Shown here in pieces: positions 1-10,957 of a stretch of DNA of 64,000 bases (within the stretch, counting starts at the first letter, position 1; every line of letters starts with the position of its first letter). The stretch is from contig JACCGJ010019568.1 in NCBI GenBank assembly GCA_013407085.1, forward strand, positions 21,727-85,726, written 5' to 3'. The DNA comes from Atriophallophorus winterbourni (Eukaryota > Platyhelminthes > Trematoda > Plagiorchiida > Microphallidae). The notes beneath the pieces were generated by a model that saw only the letters and a program-made list of their open reading frames with translations, was not told the DNA's origin and searched no databases. The translations under genes were made by a program, and so were the position numbers.

Positions 1-176
1 GGTATTCACTTCAACGCACGGATGTGTAATCGTGCGGCCTTTGTGTGTGTACGGCTAACATCGTGCTAAATTGATTGGCCTACGGTAGTGATCTGCATGC
101 TGAAACACGCTGCAGTCTCACTACCATTTCTATTTCCCCCTCTGTGTCGTATATCGCTGTCTGTTTGTCTTGTACT
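1..176. other. Unassigned flank
   Basis: No coding similarity or repeat seen. It lies upstream of the shared LTR block that begins at 177. The true 5' LTR may begin a few bases earlier, but the copy at the other end diverges at this point. Confidence 0.4.
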
Positions 177-322
177 GTCTTTTATATTATAAACTCGTGA
201 CCATATATAAACGCATCCCTCTCCCTTGTCAGCCGTATATTGTATCAACAAGTTGTTTAAAGCCCAAATCTCGGATCTTCTTACTCTCTACTTGTTGGGT
301 TCTCTATAATCAATTCACCACA
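177..322 (+). repeat. gypsy-1 5' LTR (shared block)
   Basis: Ends in CACCACA, the same end as the 3' copy. A TATA-like stretch (ATATATAAA) lies at 203-211. Only two mismatches separate it from 1898-2043, so the element is fairly young despite its internal loss. Confidence 0.8.
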
Positions 323-352
323 ATTTAAACAACTTGTTGATACAATATACGG
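233..352. repeat. 29 bp inverted repeat straddling the 5' LTR edge
   Basis: Bases 233-261, inside the LTR, are the perfect reverse complement of 324-352, which begins one base past the LTR end at 322. The 62 bp between the arms is the 3' part of the LTR. This position would normally hold the primer binding site; no TGG start is present. Confidence 0.9.
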
Positions 353-394
353 CATGCACTGATACACAGCAGAGAACCGTATAGGTTTCTGGAA

Positions 395-1230
395 ATGGCT
401 AAAAAGTACGACATTACCTTCAATGATACGAAGAACACTATTCGAGCTACAAAGGTTAAACTTTTGGGTTACGAAGTATCAAAAGGAACCATAAAACCTG
501 ATCCACAGCGCCTCCGACCCCTTCGTGAAATACCCGCACCCCATAATTTAAAAACACAAGAACGCATCGTTGGTATGTTTGCTTACTATTCTCAGTGGAT
601 CAATCACTTTTCTGATAAAATATCTATACTGAATCGAAATCGTATTTTCCCAATTCCCGATGATGTTCAACAGACGTTCTTAAATTTAAAGTCAGAGCTG
701 GAGAAAGCAGTTATAGTTACACCCGAAGTTGACGAAACACTTGTAGTTGAAACTGATGCTTCTGATATAACCATAGCCGCCACGCTCAATCAGAGAGGAA
801 GGCCAGTTGCTTTCTATTCACGAACACTAACCACATCAGAACGTCACCATTCCTCTGTTGAAAAAGAAGCGTACGCAATCGTAGAAGCACTGAGAAAATG
901 GAGACACTATCTTATTGGGAAGCATTTTAAACTCGTAACTGATCAGAGGTCTGTCGCTTTTATGTTCGGAAATACTAACAAAGGCAAAATAAAGAATGAG
1001 AAAATCGAACGCTGGCGAGTTCAACTTGCCTCTTTTAGCTACGACGTTGTCTACAGACCGGGAAAACAGAACCATGTTGCAGATGCGCTTTCCCGCGAAT
1101 TTTGCGCACCAGTCAATAACGTCTCGAATCTGAAAAAACTTCATGACTCCCTCTGCCATCCCGGTGTCACACGTATGATTCACTTCGCCCGTTCACGCAA
1201 TTTACCTTATTCCGTTGACGATATAAAACG
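395..1230 (+). pseudogene. gypsy-1 pol fragment: RT connection, RNase H, integrase head
   Basis: The open frame runs from 395 to 1255. It starts inside the RT connection region (motif IVGMFAYYSQW). RNase H follows, with its acidic residues in VETDASD, EKEAYAIVEAL and LVTDQRS and the typical end RPGKQNHVADALSRE. It finishes in the H-H half of the integrase zinc finger (CHPGVTRM). The RT catalytic core is absent. At about 1231 the frame jumps to sequence from much later in integrase. The start codon is only the first in-frame ATG; there is no reason to think it is used. Confidence 0.85.
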
Positions 1231-1862
1231 AATACATGTCGAACGAACTTTGTGATTTTCTTCACTCTAAAGGTGTAGCGACCAGCCATTCTACCTCGTA
1301 CAATCCACAGTCGAACGGCCAAGTTGAACGCTTAAATGCTACTTTGTGGAAAAGTATACTTTTATCACTTAAGTCTAACGATCTTGAAGTGAAACATTGG
1401 GAAGCCGTACTACCAAACGCCCTTCATTCAATCAGATCTTTGTTATGTACCAGTACGAATGTTACGCCACATGAAAGGATGTTTCAACACAACCGAAGAG
1501 CGGCAACTGGCACATCCCTTCCCAGCTGGCTATCACAAACAAACCGAGTGCTGATGCGCAATAATCTACGATGTAATAAATACGAGCCATTAGCAGAAGA
1601 GGTGGAACTGATTGAATGCAATCCAACTTACGCCAGGGTACGACTACTTAATGGTCAAGAACAGTCGGTGTCGCTGCGTCAACTCGCGCCCATTGGAGAG
1701 CAACATAATGCAATTGTTCCCGATGTCGATATTCTGTTAGAACCGCCAAACGACGAGCCTTCTGAAACTCCTTGCAATCAAGAACCTAACGAGAGTCTCA
1801 CTGAACTTATTCGTCAACAACAACGAGTCCGACCGTATGAGCTGAGGAGCGGTGCAATTTAA
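1231..1862 (+). pseudogene. gypsy-1 integrase, C-terminal half
   Basis: Reads SNELCDFLHSKG then SYNPQSNGQVERLNATLW, the end of the integrase catalytic core with its conserved glutamate, then the C-terminal domain. The end of the zinc finger and the first catalytic aspartate region are deleted at the join near 1231. The frame ends at 1862 shortly before the 3' LTR, as expected for a pol end. It is shifted relative to the upstream pol fragment, so no continuous protein exists. Confidence 0.85.
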
Positions 1863-1897
1863 CGCGTCAAAACTACTGACAGTTATCATTTTTTCGA

Positions 1898-2043
1898 GTC
1901 TTTTATATTATAAACTCGTGACCATATATAAACGCATCCCTCTCCCTTTTCAGCCGTATATTGTATCAACAAGTTGTTTAAAGCCCAAATCTCGGATCTT
2001 CTTACTCTCTACTTGTTGCGTTCTCTATAATCAATTCACCACA
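1898..2043 (+). repeat. gypsy-1 3' LTR (shared block)
   Basis: Same length as 177-322 with two substitutions. A possible true LTR start TGACAG lies at 1877. No convincing purine tract precedes it. Confidence 0.8.
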
Positions 2044-2049
2044 CTCTGT

Positions 2050-2170
2050 CTGTCTAGGCCTGGGCAACCTGACGGTATCTTAGCCCAAGTGCAGTCTCTG
2101 ACTGTGCGGCACTTTGCCTAGATCAGGCTTGTGCTTTCATATCATATCATACAATACCATACCAACGCAG
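2050..2170 (+). repeat. SINE-like or non-LTR 3'-tail repeat, copy 1
   Basis: A unit of about 87 bp starting CTGTCTAGGCCTGGGC, followed by a simple A/T-rich tail of CATAT-type repeats. Related copies lie at 4278-4330 (5' truncated) and 28112-28212 (reverse, with an ATTC tail). A truncated 5' end, a constant 3' end and variable short tandem tails are hallmarks of target-primed reverse transcription. I do not recognise the family. Confidence 0.7.
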
Positions 2171-2187
2171 TCCGATATTACTCAGGT

Positions 2188-2903
2188 TCGGACTGAAGCT
2201 CCATTAGGCTGATGTGATCATGCCACCTCAAGTTTTATTTGGAAACGCAACATTGGCTGGGTACCAGATCAAATTCCCAGAAGGAATTTTTGGAAGGTAG
2301 ACGCGGGTAGGTTACGAGATGTTGCTCAATCTCTCGATTGGTCTTTCGATCAATCAGCTAATGTTGAAAATTGTTGGCTGGTAATCCGTAATAATATCTG
2401 GACAGTTATTGAGGTGGCTATTCCGTTGTCCACACGTCGTCGTAAGACGAAAGGTCTCCTTGGTTTGACAAGGAGCTTCGGAAACTTTTGCGGCAACGTC
2501 AAAAGCACTGGTCGGTATTCGTGAGCCGGAAAAACGCCACTGACTATGACAATTATCCGCAAGCTGGAAACCTTCACACGGCATTAAAACGCAGAAAACG
2601 TATGTTGTAGGAGCCGCGATTGGTTGACGAGTCTACTTATGCACCAAAACGGCTATTCGCATACATTAATCGCCGCACAAAGGCGTCGCCATATATACCT
2701 AATTTGATAGATACTGATGGGGTAGACATTACTGATGGTTTGAAAGCTGAAGCTACGGTTAAGCAATATGCCTCCGTGTACTGTCTCGAAGACAGTGATC
2801 CCTTCTGAAAACAGTGAGGTCCTGTCTGATCTTGATGTAGATGTAGAGACGGTTAGACTCCTGTTGGAACAGTTAGACGCACTATCCGCGCCAGGACCAG
2901 ATA
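2188..2903 (+). pseudogene. CR1-like LINE fragment: endonuclease end and linker
   Basis: Around 2190-2225 the sequence reads like the endonuclease motif EAPLG-x-SDHA. About 2620-2808 gives the linker between endonuclease and RT (a RLFAYINRR-type segment). It ends at APGPD near 2903, the start of the RT domain. Stops and frame changes interrupt it throughout. The same APGPD/PPGPDG motif restarts near 3570 after about 590 bp of foreign sequence, so two LINE pieces abut around an insertion. Confidence 0.65.
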
Positions 2904-3490
2904 TTTATTATTTATTATTACACAAGTCTTTACAGACGATGTGCCAACAAGTATACCATGAAGAGGGTACATGATGAAAGAAAAATGTAGGTTCCATGGT
3001 TCTTGTTGAAGGCGACATACTACACGGTTGCCAAGGCCGAAGTAGGGGGTTGGCTTAGGGGACCCCACCCGGAGCCTTTGACTCAAAAGTCTACCCGCAA
3101 GGCAGCGGTTTTCTTCCTTCACGAGAGTCGGTGACTATTTTGAGGGTTCTTGCGCCTCTCTTGAAGTGCCTCGGCGATTGTTCGAGTACGCCTCTCTAGC
3201 CTTTGCACGACCAGGTGCAACCTGCAAGGCAGCAAGGATTTTTCCTCAGGGTTTACTCCCGAAGCCTTTCCCGCAATCGGGTATGCCGCGAGGCAGCGGA
3301 GGTTTGGAATAAGGGTTTTCCTTCCCTTAGATGGACTGTCCTTCCAGGCTGACGAGCTCCATCTACCCGGAGCAAACTGGTTTTGAGGCGCCAGTCATCC
3401 GTCTTCACCCCTTCTCCTGTCAGTAGAAGCAGTTCCGCCACGTGCAGGCCAGGAGCTGGGCTTTGGTTGTCAGAGGCTGTTTGAGACGCA
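2904..3490. other. Unclassified insertion between LINE pieces
   Basis: No coding match seen. It holds three loosely similar motifs around GGCAGC (near 3103, 3223 and 3293), each followed by T-rich sequence, suggesting a degenerate internal repeat of about 70-120 bp. It separates two parts of a LINE RT and may be a non-autonomous element, but no terminal repeats or target duplication were identified. Confidence 0.35.
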
Positions 3491-4660
3491 CGCCATATGG
3501 GAGCATTTTATAGACAGTGGGAGCTCATCCCCACTGCCGCCCCCGGCTGTGACAACCTTGGAACCGCCAGGACCAGATGGTATTCATCCGTTGGTTTTAC
3601 GAGCACTATCAGAAGTGTCGTGCGTTCCACTGGTCAGGTCTTGCCACAAGAATGGAAACAGGGTATTATTAAACCTAAGAGTTGGACCCTAGTAGTCCCG
3701 CTAATTACAGGCCGGTCACACTGACCTTTGTGAGAAGTTGATCAAAAGGAAAATAGAGCACTTTCTTTTGGGGTGTAAGCGTTGGTGTCCACAACAACAT
3801 GGATTCACCAAAAGACGCTCATGCGTAAGTAATCTTCTCCTGGCGCGAGAAGGATGGTGTGCTTTGACTGATTCTGGTCAAGCGGTCGATGTCATTTTTA
3901 TCGAATTCAGTAAGGTATTTGACCGCGTGCCCTACCGCCGTACCGATTGCTTGTCAAGCTAGAGGGTTTGGGTATTCTTCAGAAGAAGAAGGTTGTCTAC
4001 TTAAGTGGATCGAGGCATTCATCTCAGGGCGGACAAACCGTGTAGAGGTGAATGGAGTTTTGTCTTTAAAGATGACCGCAAGCTCCAAAGTGCCGCCGGG
4101 ATCTGTCCTTCGCCCATTGTTAGTCAAACTGTTCGCAAATGATATTCTGGACGCGGTAGCTATCGATTGTCATTTATTTACGGATGATCTGAAACTGTGG
4201 GCCTCTGTCAGTTCCTGCGATGGCCACAAGCAACTGCAACAAGCAGTTGATGACTTAGTCAGCTGAGCACATCGCTGGTCTCTGACTGTGCGGCACTTTG
4301 CCTGGATCAGGCTTGTGCTTTCATACATACACTGGTGGTGAATACTTTTTTGGAGGTAAGCCTATTAGAGCGGTGACGGTCGATAAAGACTTAGGGATTC
4401 TGGTTATGGATTCCTTGAAATCGGAAGCTGACACTTGTCGGAGAATAGGCATCGCTAACAGGATGCTCTAGGCGATTCGGTGTTCATTTGTGACCATTAC
4501 GCCGCAAATGTTCCAGACACTTTTCTTTGCGTACATTCGTCCTCTGTTGGAATATGGGCTACCTGTTTCATTTCTTCAGTCTAAAGGCGAATGCGACTCC
4601 TTGGAGAGGGTAAAAAGAGGGGGAATAAGATGGTTTGTGGAACGCGCCAAATTGCGCAAG
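3491..4660 (+). pseudogene. CR1-like LINE reverse transcriptase, degraded
   Basis: Pieces in shifting frames follow the usual RT order. PPGPDGIHP is near 3570, QHGFTKRRSC near 3800, the palm motif FSKVFDRVP near 3905, then VPPGSV near 4090 and FTDDLKLW near 4180 (the first residue of the FADD box is intact but its Ala is changed). The thumb sequence with RPLLEYG lies near 4540. At least three frameshifts are needed. A SINE-like segment interrupts it at 4278-4330. Confidence 0.75.
4278..4330 (+). repeat. SINE-like repeat, copy 2, 5' truncated
   Basis: About 50 bp identical or nearly so to the 3' half of the 2050-2170 repeat, ending in CATACATACA. It sits in the LINE RT just after the FADD region. 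Confidence 0.65.
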
Positions 4661-4713
4661 TTGAATATCATCGCTCGTAACAGATTTCTATTTTTTATTC
4701 TGCTTTTGTCATC

Positions 4714-6117
4714 ATGGTTGTTGTTAAATCAAAAACAAAACTTTGTTCTAACGCTAAGGATACTCGAAGATCCGGTGAGTGTAAAACAACCGGTAAAAGC
4801 CAACCTACGGTTAAATCGAATAGTTCCTGTGGAAATCCTAAGTGTTCTACTACTGTTCTCGAAGGAATAGAATGCCCAAACTGCTCCGTATGGTATCATT
4901 CACGCTGCTCAGGTCTAACCGCAACGGTTTTGGCTGAACATAGCTCTAATTCCACCAAACCTTGCTTTTGTAGCGCGTGCACTAATCTTCCTAAGGTTCG
5001 AAGTCTGCTGCATATGATAGATCAAAGACTATCATTACCCTCGAAGGCCGTCTTCATAAACTTGAAAATATGTTTAACGAACAGCATATTACTTCAAGCC
5101 TTGCTGTTGTTACATCACTTCCACCAGCACAGAAGTCAGTAGTTAAACCCCCCGTCGCACAGGCCCATCCCATTCATGTACAACAAAAGTTCAGCACAAT
5201 GCAATCTAGTGTTTCTGTCGCGGGCAGACCCAAACCGCTAAACGGCATAAGCATCAATAATGCTCTGACTGCGCGAGCTTCTTCTTCTAGTCCCATGACA
5301 GTGACGTCGAAGGTTTCGGTAGCACGAGCGGAGGCACTTACCGTGATTTGCTCCAATGTCCCCGAGACGGATTCACTCAGCCTTATAACGCGTCAATCTG
5401 AAGATGTGGAACAATGAAAAAGTTGTGTCAAGAGCTGAGCCTTAACATAGAACCGGCTAGCATGGTCCGCTTGTCAAGACACCACAAATCGGCACATGCT
5501 GGTGAGCCAATATTGTTGCGCATCGTGTTAAAATCGTTAGCAGATGTTGAATCTGTTCTTCTATCCGCTTACATGCTTCGAAACATTTCGTCTCCCATCC
5601 GTATATTTCCCGATATATCATGGGCAGATAGGCAAGCGAAAAAGCAAGAGAATTACGATTGGAAACACGAAAGTAACAAAAAAGCATCTTTGTTCATGGC
5701 GTTCCTGAATTGAATGATAGTGATGCTGACAAAAACACCAGTCATGATTGCGAACAGTGGCGCTTCTTACAGCAACTGAGTAAAATTACCGATACTTTAA
5801 CTACTTCCCTCAAGCGTTTGCCAGCTTCTCACACCTACAAAGGTTCAGGTCCTCGCATACTTAAGGTCACCTTTCAATCTGAATCTATGGTGAATGACGC
5901 TTTGCAACAATGGTATCGACAAAGGCATTGTGCTCCAGCAGAAGTTCGTCTTCGCTCGGCCATGGAAAAGCGGATTAACAGTAAACCACGACTGACGCCA
6001 CCGCTTCTATTAACCGAAACAAATGTGGTGCAGACGGACTTGACGAATCAAAAAACTCACAAGAGCCGATCCAAACGGGATCGGCCGTCTAGATATTCTA
6101 GATATTCATATAAATGA
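4714..6117 (+). pseudogene. CR1-type LINE ORF1 with zinc finger
   Basis: The N-terminal part carries a PHD-like cluster (CGNPKCS, then IECPNCSVWYHSRCSG, then CFCSAC). A Ser/Pro-rich stretch follows, then the conserved ORF1 segment with a VICSNVPE motif, an LSR motif and ISWADRQAKK. The C-terminal domain contains CEQWRFLQQL and GPRILKV. Frameshifts near 5060 and 5700 and a stop at 5415 break it. The same order of motifs is seen in the reverse copy at 32947-34269. ORF1 proteins of this type are thought to bind the element RNA. Confidence 0.8.
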
Positions 6118-6145
6118 AGCTGCTCCTAACCTTGCGCGTGAGGGC

Positions 6146-7172
6146 TTGAACTGTCTCTACACAAACGCGCGGGGTTTACTCAGCAAACTTGCAGAACTTC
6201 GCTTGAGGCATGCTGCTCGTCATTTTGACATAATAGCTGTATCCGAAACGTGTTTAAGCTCTTCGATCACTGATGCCGAGGTTTCTCTCACTGATATATC
6301 CATTCTCAGGAACGATCGTCCAGCTAAAGCGGCGGTGTTCTTCTATACTATAATTCACGTCTTTCTTGTGAGGTTCTCCCGCAAGAGCAACTTAGCGTGG
6401 TGGACTCACTTTGGTGTCGCGTGTAACTTAAAAATAGGGGCAGTGCAATTGTTGCGGTAATATATCGCCCACTGAATACTCAACACCCCATTGATGATGT
6501 CATTATTGCATCCATTCGCTCCGCCTTATCACTACCCCACACGCACGCATTGCTGATGGGGGATTTTAACTCTCCTGAAGTCGTCGGCGAACCCAGCCCA
6601 AATACGTTTGCTGCGGATCTGGATGATTTCATCAGCAGTCATCCTTTTTACAACCACGTTAATGTTGCTACACGCTTTCGGAGTGGTGATTGTCCATCCT
6701 TACTCGATCTAGTGCTGACTAACGGGGAACTGATGGTAGAAGAAATTCATTATAAACCGCCCTTAGGGAAGAGCGACCACGTCGTCCTGACAATTTTTCG
6801 TTTCTTACACCGAATTCCTTGACGAGGAGGTACCCCTGGTACGGGTAGTCACGGACTAAAAGGCTTTTCAAGAAATTGTCAATGCTAACAATTTCAACTT
6901 CATGTTAAATGGCAATCCTGAGCTCACATGGTCCAGATTTGTCTCCCAGTGGCATTGTCTACTGCAACAATCATCGACTTCCAAAACAGACAAACGACGT
7001 ATCCTACGTACTTTCATTTGTAGTAGAACTCGTAAGTGGATCTGCTGCAGAAACGCTGCTTGGTGTATGTTCCGATCGGAAGTGTGTGCAAAATTGGGAA
7101 GCATATCGACAATTACGCAACCACTGTACGTCTCTAGTGCGTCAAGATAAGCTGGATTGCCATAACAAGTTA
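6146..7172 (+). pseudogene. CR1-type LINE ORF2, endonuclease and linker
   Basis: Apurinic-type endonuclease motifs appear in order: NARGLLSKLAELR, VSETCLSS, LMGDFNSPE near 6550 and GKSDHVVL near 6770. The linker follows in other frames and ends in RQLRNHCTSLVRQDKL near 7150. The gene is cut at 7172 by the gypsy-2 insertion and resumes in register at 11136. Several frameshifts (about 6340, 6460, 6830 and 7080) show it was already dead or has decayed since. Confidence 0.85.
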
Positions 7173-7351
7173 TGTGATGATATTTTACCGTTCCTGTTTT
7201 CTATTACTAACTGTATTCCTATTTCGCACCTTAGTATTACCGTTCTATATTCCAGATTGCATACCTCGGTTTCTAGAAGATTAAAGCCTAGTTCTCGGGC
7301 CTTCGTCTTTTGATATTCTTACAATCGGATCTAACATTCATAATCATAACA
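7173..7351 (+). repeat. gypsy-2 5' LTR
   Basis: 179 bp, TG...CA ends. It matches 10958-11135 with only a handful of changes (for example TATTCC against TAAGC). The sequence after it (ATTTAATCTTC) does not start with TGG, so a conventional tRNA primer site is not evident. Confidence 0.92.
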
Positions 7352-7367
7352 ATTTAATCTTCTAGAA

Positions 7368-8837
7368 ATGGATCGACTACTTCGTCCTGAACGCTTTGAA
7401 ACCGCCCCAAACGCATCTGATGCTGCAGACTCGTGGGAACATTGGTTCTATGCATTCACAAACTTTCTTGATGTTATAGACTCACATAAGCCAGACAAAT
7501 TAAAGACACTCATCCATTTCCTTTCCCCGTCTGTGTATAAACTCGTGTTTCAATGCACTTCCTATGAATCAGCTATTTCTACTCTGCAGTCAACCTACGT
7601 ACAGTCGAAGAACGAAGTTTTTGCTCGACATCTACTAGCTACGTGTAAGCAAGATTCCAGCGAAAGCCTCGATCATTTTTTGCAGCGACTCCGCTCGCTC
7701 TCACGGGACTGTAACTTCAAATCTGTAACTGCTGTCGAGTATCAAGACGAAGCCGTACGTGATGCTTTCATTACGGGAATGTCTTCGAATTCTATCCGAC
7801 AACGCTTGCTTGAAAATAAATTTCTAGACATCCAAACTGCTTTTGACCAAGCCAAGTCTCTAGACATGGCGCAGAAGCAATCACATTCTTATACATCACC
7901 CATCCAGGAAATTCCTTGTAACACTGTGCAAACAGAAATGCATAGCCACCAAAACATACCGATAGATTCAGTCCCAAATAAAACGTTGGCCAGCATCAAC
8001 CGGAAGCTCCAAGGCCTTTGCTACTTTTGTGGTTATGATAGACATCCTCGTCACAAGTGTCCTGCTCGTGATGCAGTCTGCAAGGCATGTGGAAAAATGG
8101 GACATTTTCGATCGGTATGCCGTTCTTCCAAATCTGATAAACATGTTGCATCTGCATCACCATTTGTAGCATCCTCTGTCATCACCGCTGCTGCTCCAGC
8201 TTGTCTTTCAAATGCAATCACTAAAGTCATTGTGAACGGTGTGAAGTTAGATGCATTGATCGATACCGGAAGTTCAGAAAGTTTTGTATGCGAATCCATT
8301 GTTCATAGGCATAAATTTCCTACATATCAATCACACAGCGAAATCATTTTAGCTTCTACACAATTACGAAGCCATACCAAGGGACATTGTGTTGTTTCTT
8401 TGTCGCATAACGGAACAGTATATAACGATGTTAAGCTTTCCGTACTCCCACACTTGTGCACTGATATCCCTCTCGGACATGACTTTTTAAAACATCACGA
8501 AAGCGTTCAACTCTCGTTCCAGGGCGATCGCCCTACCTTCTCTGTATGTGGTCTCACGACATCTAGTCTGCCCGCGCCTACGTTATTCGCGCATTTATCG
8601 CCTGCATGCCAACCAATACGAATTAAATCACGGCGGTTTAGCCAAGCTGACGAATCGTTTATCAAATCTGAAGTAAACAGATTAGTTACTGACGGTATAA
8701 TTGAACCATCCAAGTCTCCTTGGCGTGCCCAAGTGCTCGTAACCACGAATGAACGTCAAAAGAAGCGTATGGTGATTGATTACAGTCAAACCATCAATCG
8801 TTTCACTGAACTTGATGCGTACCCCTGCCTCGTATAG
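7368..8837 (+). CDS. gypsy-2 Gag-protease-RT N-terminus
   Basis: 489 codons starting at an ATG 16 bases after the LTR. The capsid-like region spans residues 1 to about 200. Two C-x2-C-x4-H-x4-C knuckles begin at about residues 218 and 238. The aspartic protease motif ALIDTGSSES is near residue 298. RT begins near residue 430 (IIEPSKSPW, RMVIDYSQTIN). The frame is lost at 8837 in the middle of the RT fingers, by a small indel. Gag packages the RNA and the protease matures Gag-Pol. This is the best-preserved gypsy frame here. Confidence 0.9.
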   Translation: MDRLLRPERFETAPNASDAADSWEHWFYAFTNFLDVIDSHKPDKLKTLIHFLSPSVYKLVFQCTSYESAISTLQSTYVQSKNEVFARHLLATCKQDSSESLDHFLQRLRSLSRDCNFKSVTAVEYQDEAVRDAFITGMSSNSIRQRLLENKFLDIQTAFDQAKSLDMAQKQSHSYTSPIQEIPCNTVQTEMHSHQNIPIDSVPNKTLASINRKLQGLCYFCGYDRHPRHKCPARDAVCKACGKMGHFRSVCRSSKSDKHVASASPFVASSVITAAAPACLSNAITKVIVNGVKLDALIDTGSSESFVCESIVHRHKFPTYQSHSEIILASTQLRSHTKGHCVVSLSHNGTVYNDVKLSVLPHLCTDIPLGHDFLKHHESVQLSFQGDRPTFSVCGLTTSSLPAPTLFAHLSPACQPIRIKSRRFSQADESFIKSEVNRLVTDGIIEPSKSPWRAQVLVTTNERQKKRMVIDYSQTINRFTELDAYPCLV

Positions 8838-9930
8838 ACGCCATCATTGAAAAGATATCCCGCTATGAAGTATACAGTACACTTGATCTAGAAAGCGCGT
8901 ATCATCAAATCCCTATCAGAGAAGACGAGAAAAAATTCACTGCATTTGAGGCTTGTAATAATCTGTATCAATTTTGCAGAATACCATTCGGTGTGACTAA
9001 TGGTGTAGCTTGTTTCCAGCGCGCTATCGATGAATTAATTCGCAAAGAAAATCTCGATGGAACATATGTTTATGTTGACAATATCACGGTTTGTGGAAAA
9101 GATATAGCCGAGCATAATCGCAACTTGGATAAATTCTTACACATTGCTAAACAGTACGGATTGACACTCAACAACAAGAAATGCATTTTTGCTGCGAATG
9201 AGATTTGTTTATTAGGATATAACGTTTCATTCGGGAAGATCAAACCTGATCCGGATCGCTTTAAACCATTAATTCTCCTTCCTCCGCCTACGGATCTGAA
9301 GTCACAGCAACGGGTAATTGGTATGTTTGCGTACTATTCTCAGTGGTTTTCGAAATTCTCCGATAAATTCACCCCCTCATCCACAACACGGAGTTTCCGT
9401 TGTCTAAAGATCTCTTACGTAGCTATGAAGCTCTCAAGGCAGAATTAATGGAAGCTGCAGTAATGACCGTAGACCGAAACGTGCCTTTGGTGGTCGAAAC
9501 TGATGCATCTGATATCGCTATCTCTGCAACACTGAACCAAAATGGAAGTCCAGTAGCATTCTTCTCTCGAACACTAAGTTCTAGTGAACGAAGACATTCT
9601 GCTGTAGAAAAGGAGGCATACGCTATCATAGAAGCAATTAGAAAATGGCGGTATTATCTACTGGGGACGCATTTTAAATTGATAACCGATCAGCGATCCG
9701 TTGCTTTTATGTATGATTCGAAGCTCGGTGGAAAAATAAAAAACGACAAAGTTCAACGCTGGCGCATTGAGCTATCTCAATTCTCTTATGATGTAATCTA
9801 TCGACCCGGAACCCAAAATCAAGCTGCAGATGCGCTCTCGAGAGCTTACTGTTCATCAAGTCATTCGTTACTTGATTTGAAAATCGTACATGAAAACATG
9901 TGTCATCCAGGCGTGACCCGTTTTTCCATT
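8838..9930 (+). pseudogene. gypsy-2 RT remainder and RNase H
   Basis: RT continues in a new frame: LDLESAYHQI near 8885, then FCRIPFGVTNG near 8975. The catalytic box reads YVYVDNITVCG near 9065, so the second Asp of YxDD is Asn. A frameshift near 9372 leads into RNase H (VETDASD, EKEAYAIIEA, LITDQRS, ADALSRA). Another frameshift near 9920 enters integrase. Related gypsy elements can also carry Asn at that RT position, so the Asn alone does not prove loss of function; the frameshifts do disrupt the frame. Confidence 0.88.
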
Positions 9931-10899
9931 TTGTTCGGTCCAAAAATCTACCGTATTCCCTTGATGATGTGAAGACAATCATTCAGCAGTGCTCTGCTTG
10001 TCGTGAGCTCAAGCCCAAACCGGATGTTAATCACTTAATAAAAGCCACCCAACCGTTAGAACGTTTGGGTCTCGATTTTAAAGGACCGATTCCTTCATCA
10101 ACACGTAACAGTTACATTCTGACCGTGATCGATGAATATTCCCGTTTTCCTTTCGCATTTCCTTGTCCGGATATGAAAGCTTCCACGATCATACAGCGCC
10201 TTATTGATCTGTTTTCAATATTTGGTCTACCCTCCTTCATTCATCAGAAGACGCGTTGATCAGTTAGTGTTGTCGGAGAGGTAATAACATTACTACAGAC
10301 GAAAGTGGGGGAGTGGCCATAGCTAGCAAACCACAAGCTATAACCCACGCTGTAATGTGTAAGTAGAGAGACTGAATGCTACTCTATGGAAAACAGTCTC
10401 ATTGTGCTTACGTTCTCGAAACTTAAAAATTGATCAATGGGAGTCGGTGCTACCGGACGCGCTACATTCTATTCGTTCACTTCTGTGTACAGCCACCAAC
10501 GTTACGCCTCATGAAAAAATGTTCCGTCACCTTCGCAGGTCCATAACCGGCAGCGCTTTACCTCAGTGGCTATTAGCTCCCGGCCGTGTACTACTTCGAA
10601 GAAATACAGGGTCATCTAAATATGACTCTCTGGTCGAAGAGGTTGACCTGGTTGAGAGCAATCTCGAATATGCTCACATACGATTTCCAGATGGTCGAGA
10701 AGAAACTGTTTCACTGCGTCATCTTGCACCAGCCGCAGATCCAGTTGAGTATCCTGATAGCAGTTCACAAAATGAAGTTTTACCGGAAGTTTCTGAGCAT
10801 CAAAGTACCAAACCGGAAAATGCCGATAATCAATTGTCCACTGAAGATTTATTTATCAAGCAGCAGCGAACAAGACCATATTGTCTTCGTAATCGCTAA
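9890..10899 (+). pseudogene. gypsy-2 integrase with replaced core
   Basis: The zinc finger shows CHPGVTR and later CSACRELK (H-H-C-C). The core begins LGLDFKGPIP with the first Asp and IDEYSRFPFAF. After FGLPSFIH near 10245 about 120 bp of unrelated sequence (10248-10370) replaces the second catalytic Asp and the region up to the Glu. The frame then resumes at the sequence that follows the core (NATLW equivalent) and runs to 10899 with DALHSIRSLL and the C-terminal domain ending RTRPYCLRNR. Integration activity must be lost. Confidence 0.88.
10248..10370. other. Foreign segment replacing gypsy-2 integrase core
   Basis: The sequence has no counterpart in gypsy-1, which retains the region just downstream of the missing part. 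No target duplication or terminal repeat is visible. It could be a filler patch from repair. Confidence 0.6.
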
Positions 10900-10946
10900 G
10901 TGTGAAACCTGAATGAGTGAAACTATTTTACGCGTTTTTTTTTTCG

Positions 10947-10957
10947 GCGAGGGAGAA
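10947..10957 (+). other. gypsy-2 polypurine tract
   Basis: A purine run containing GAGGGAGAA directly abuts the 3' LTR at 10958, after a long T run. This is the expected position of the plus-strand primer. Confidence 0.7.

Larger units (their letters stand above)
177..2043 (+). mobile_element. Gypsy-type LTR retrotransposon, internally deleted (gypsy-1)
   Basis: Two direct 146 bp blocks, 177-322 and 1898-2043, differ at two positions and flank a pol remnant, so this is an LTR element. Everything from gag through the RT palm is missing. The remaining interior starts in the RT connection region and ends at the integrase C-terminus. Its protein resembles the second gypsy copy at 7173-11135, but the LTRs differ, so the two are different subfamilies. 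No clear target duplication was found because the outer LTR edges are uncertain. Confidence 0.85.
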
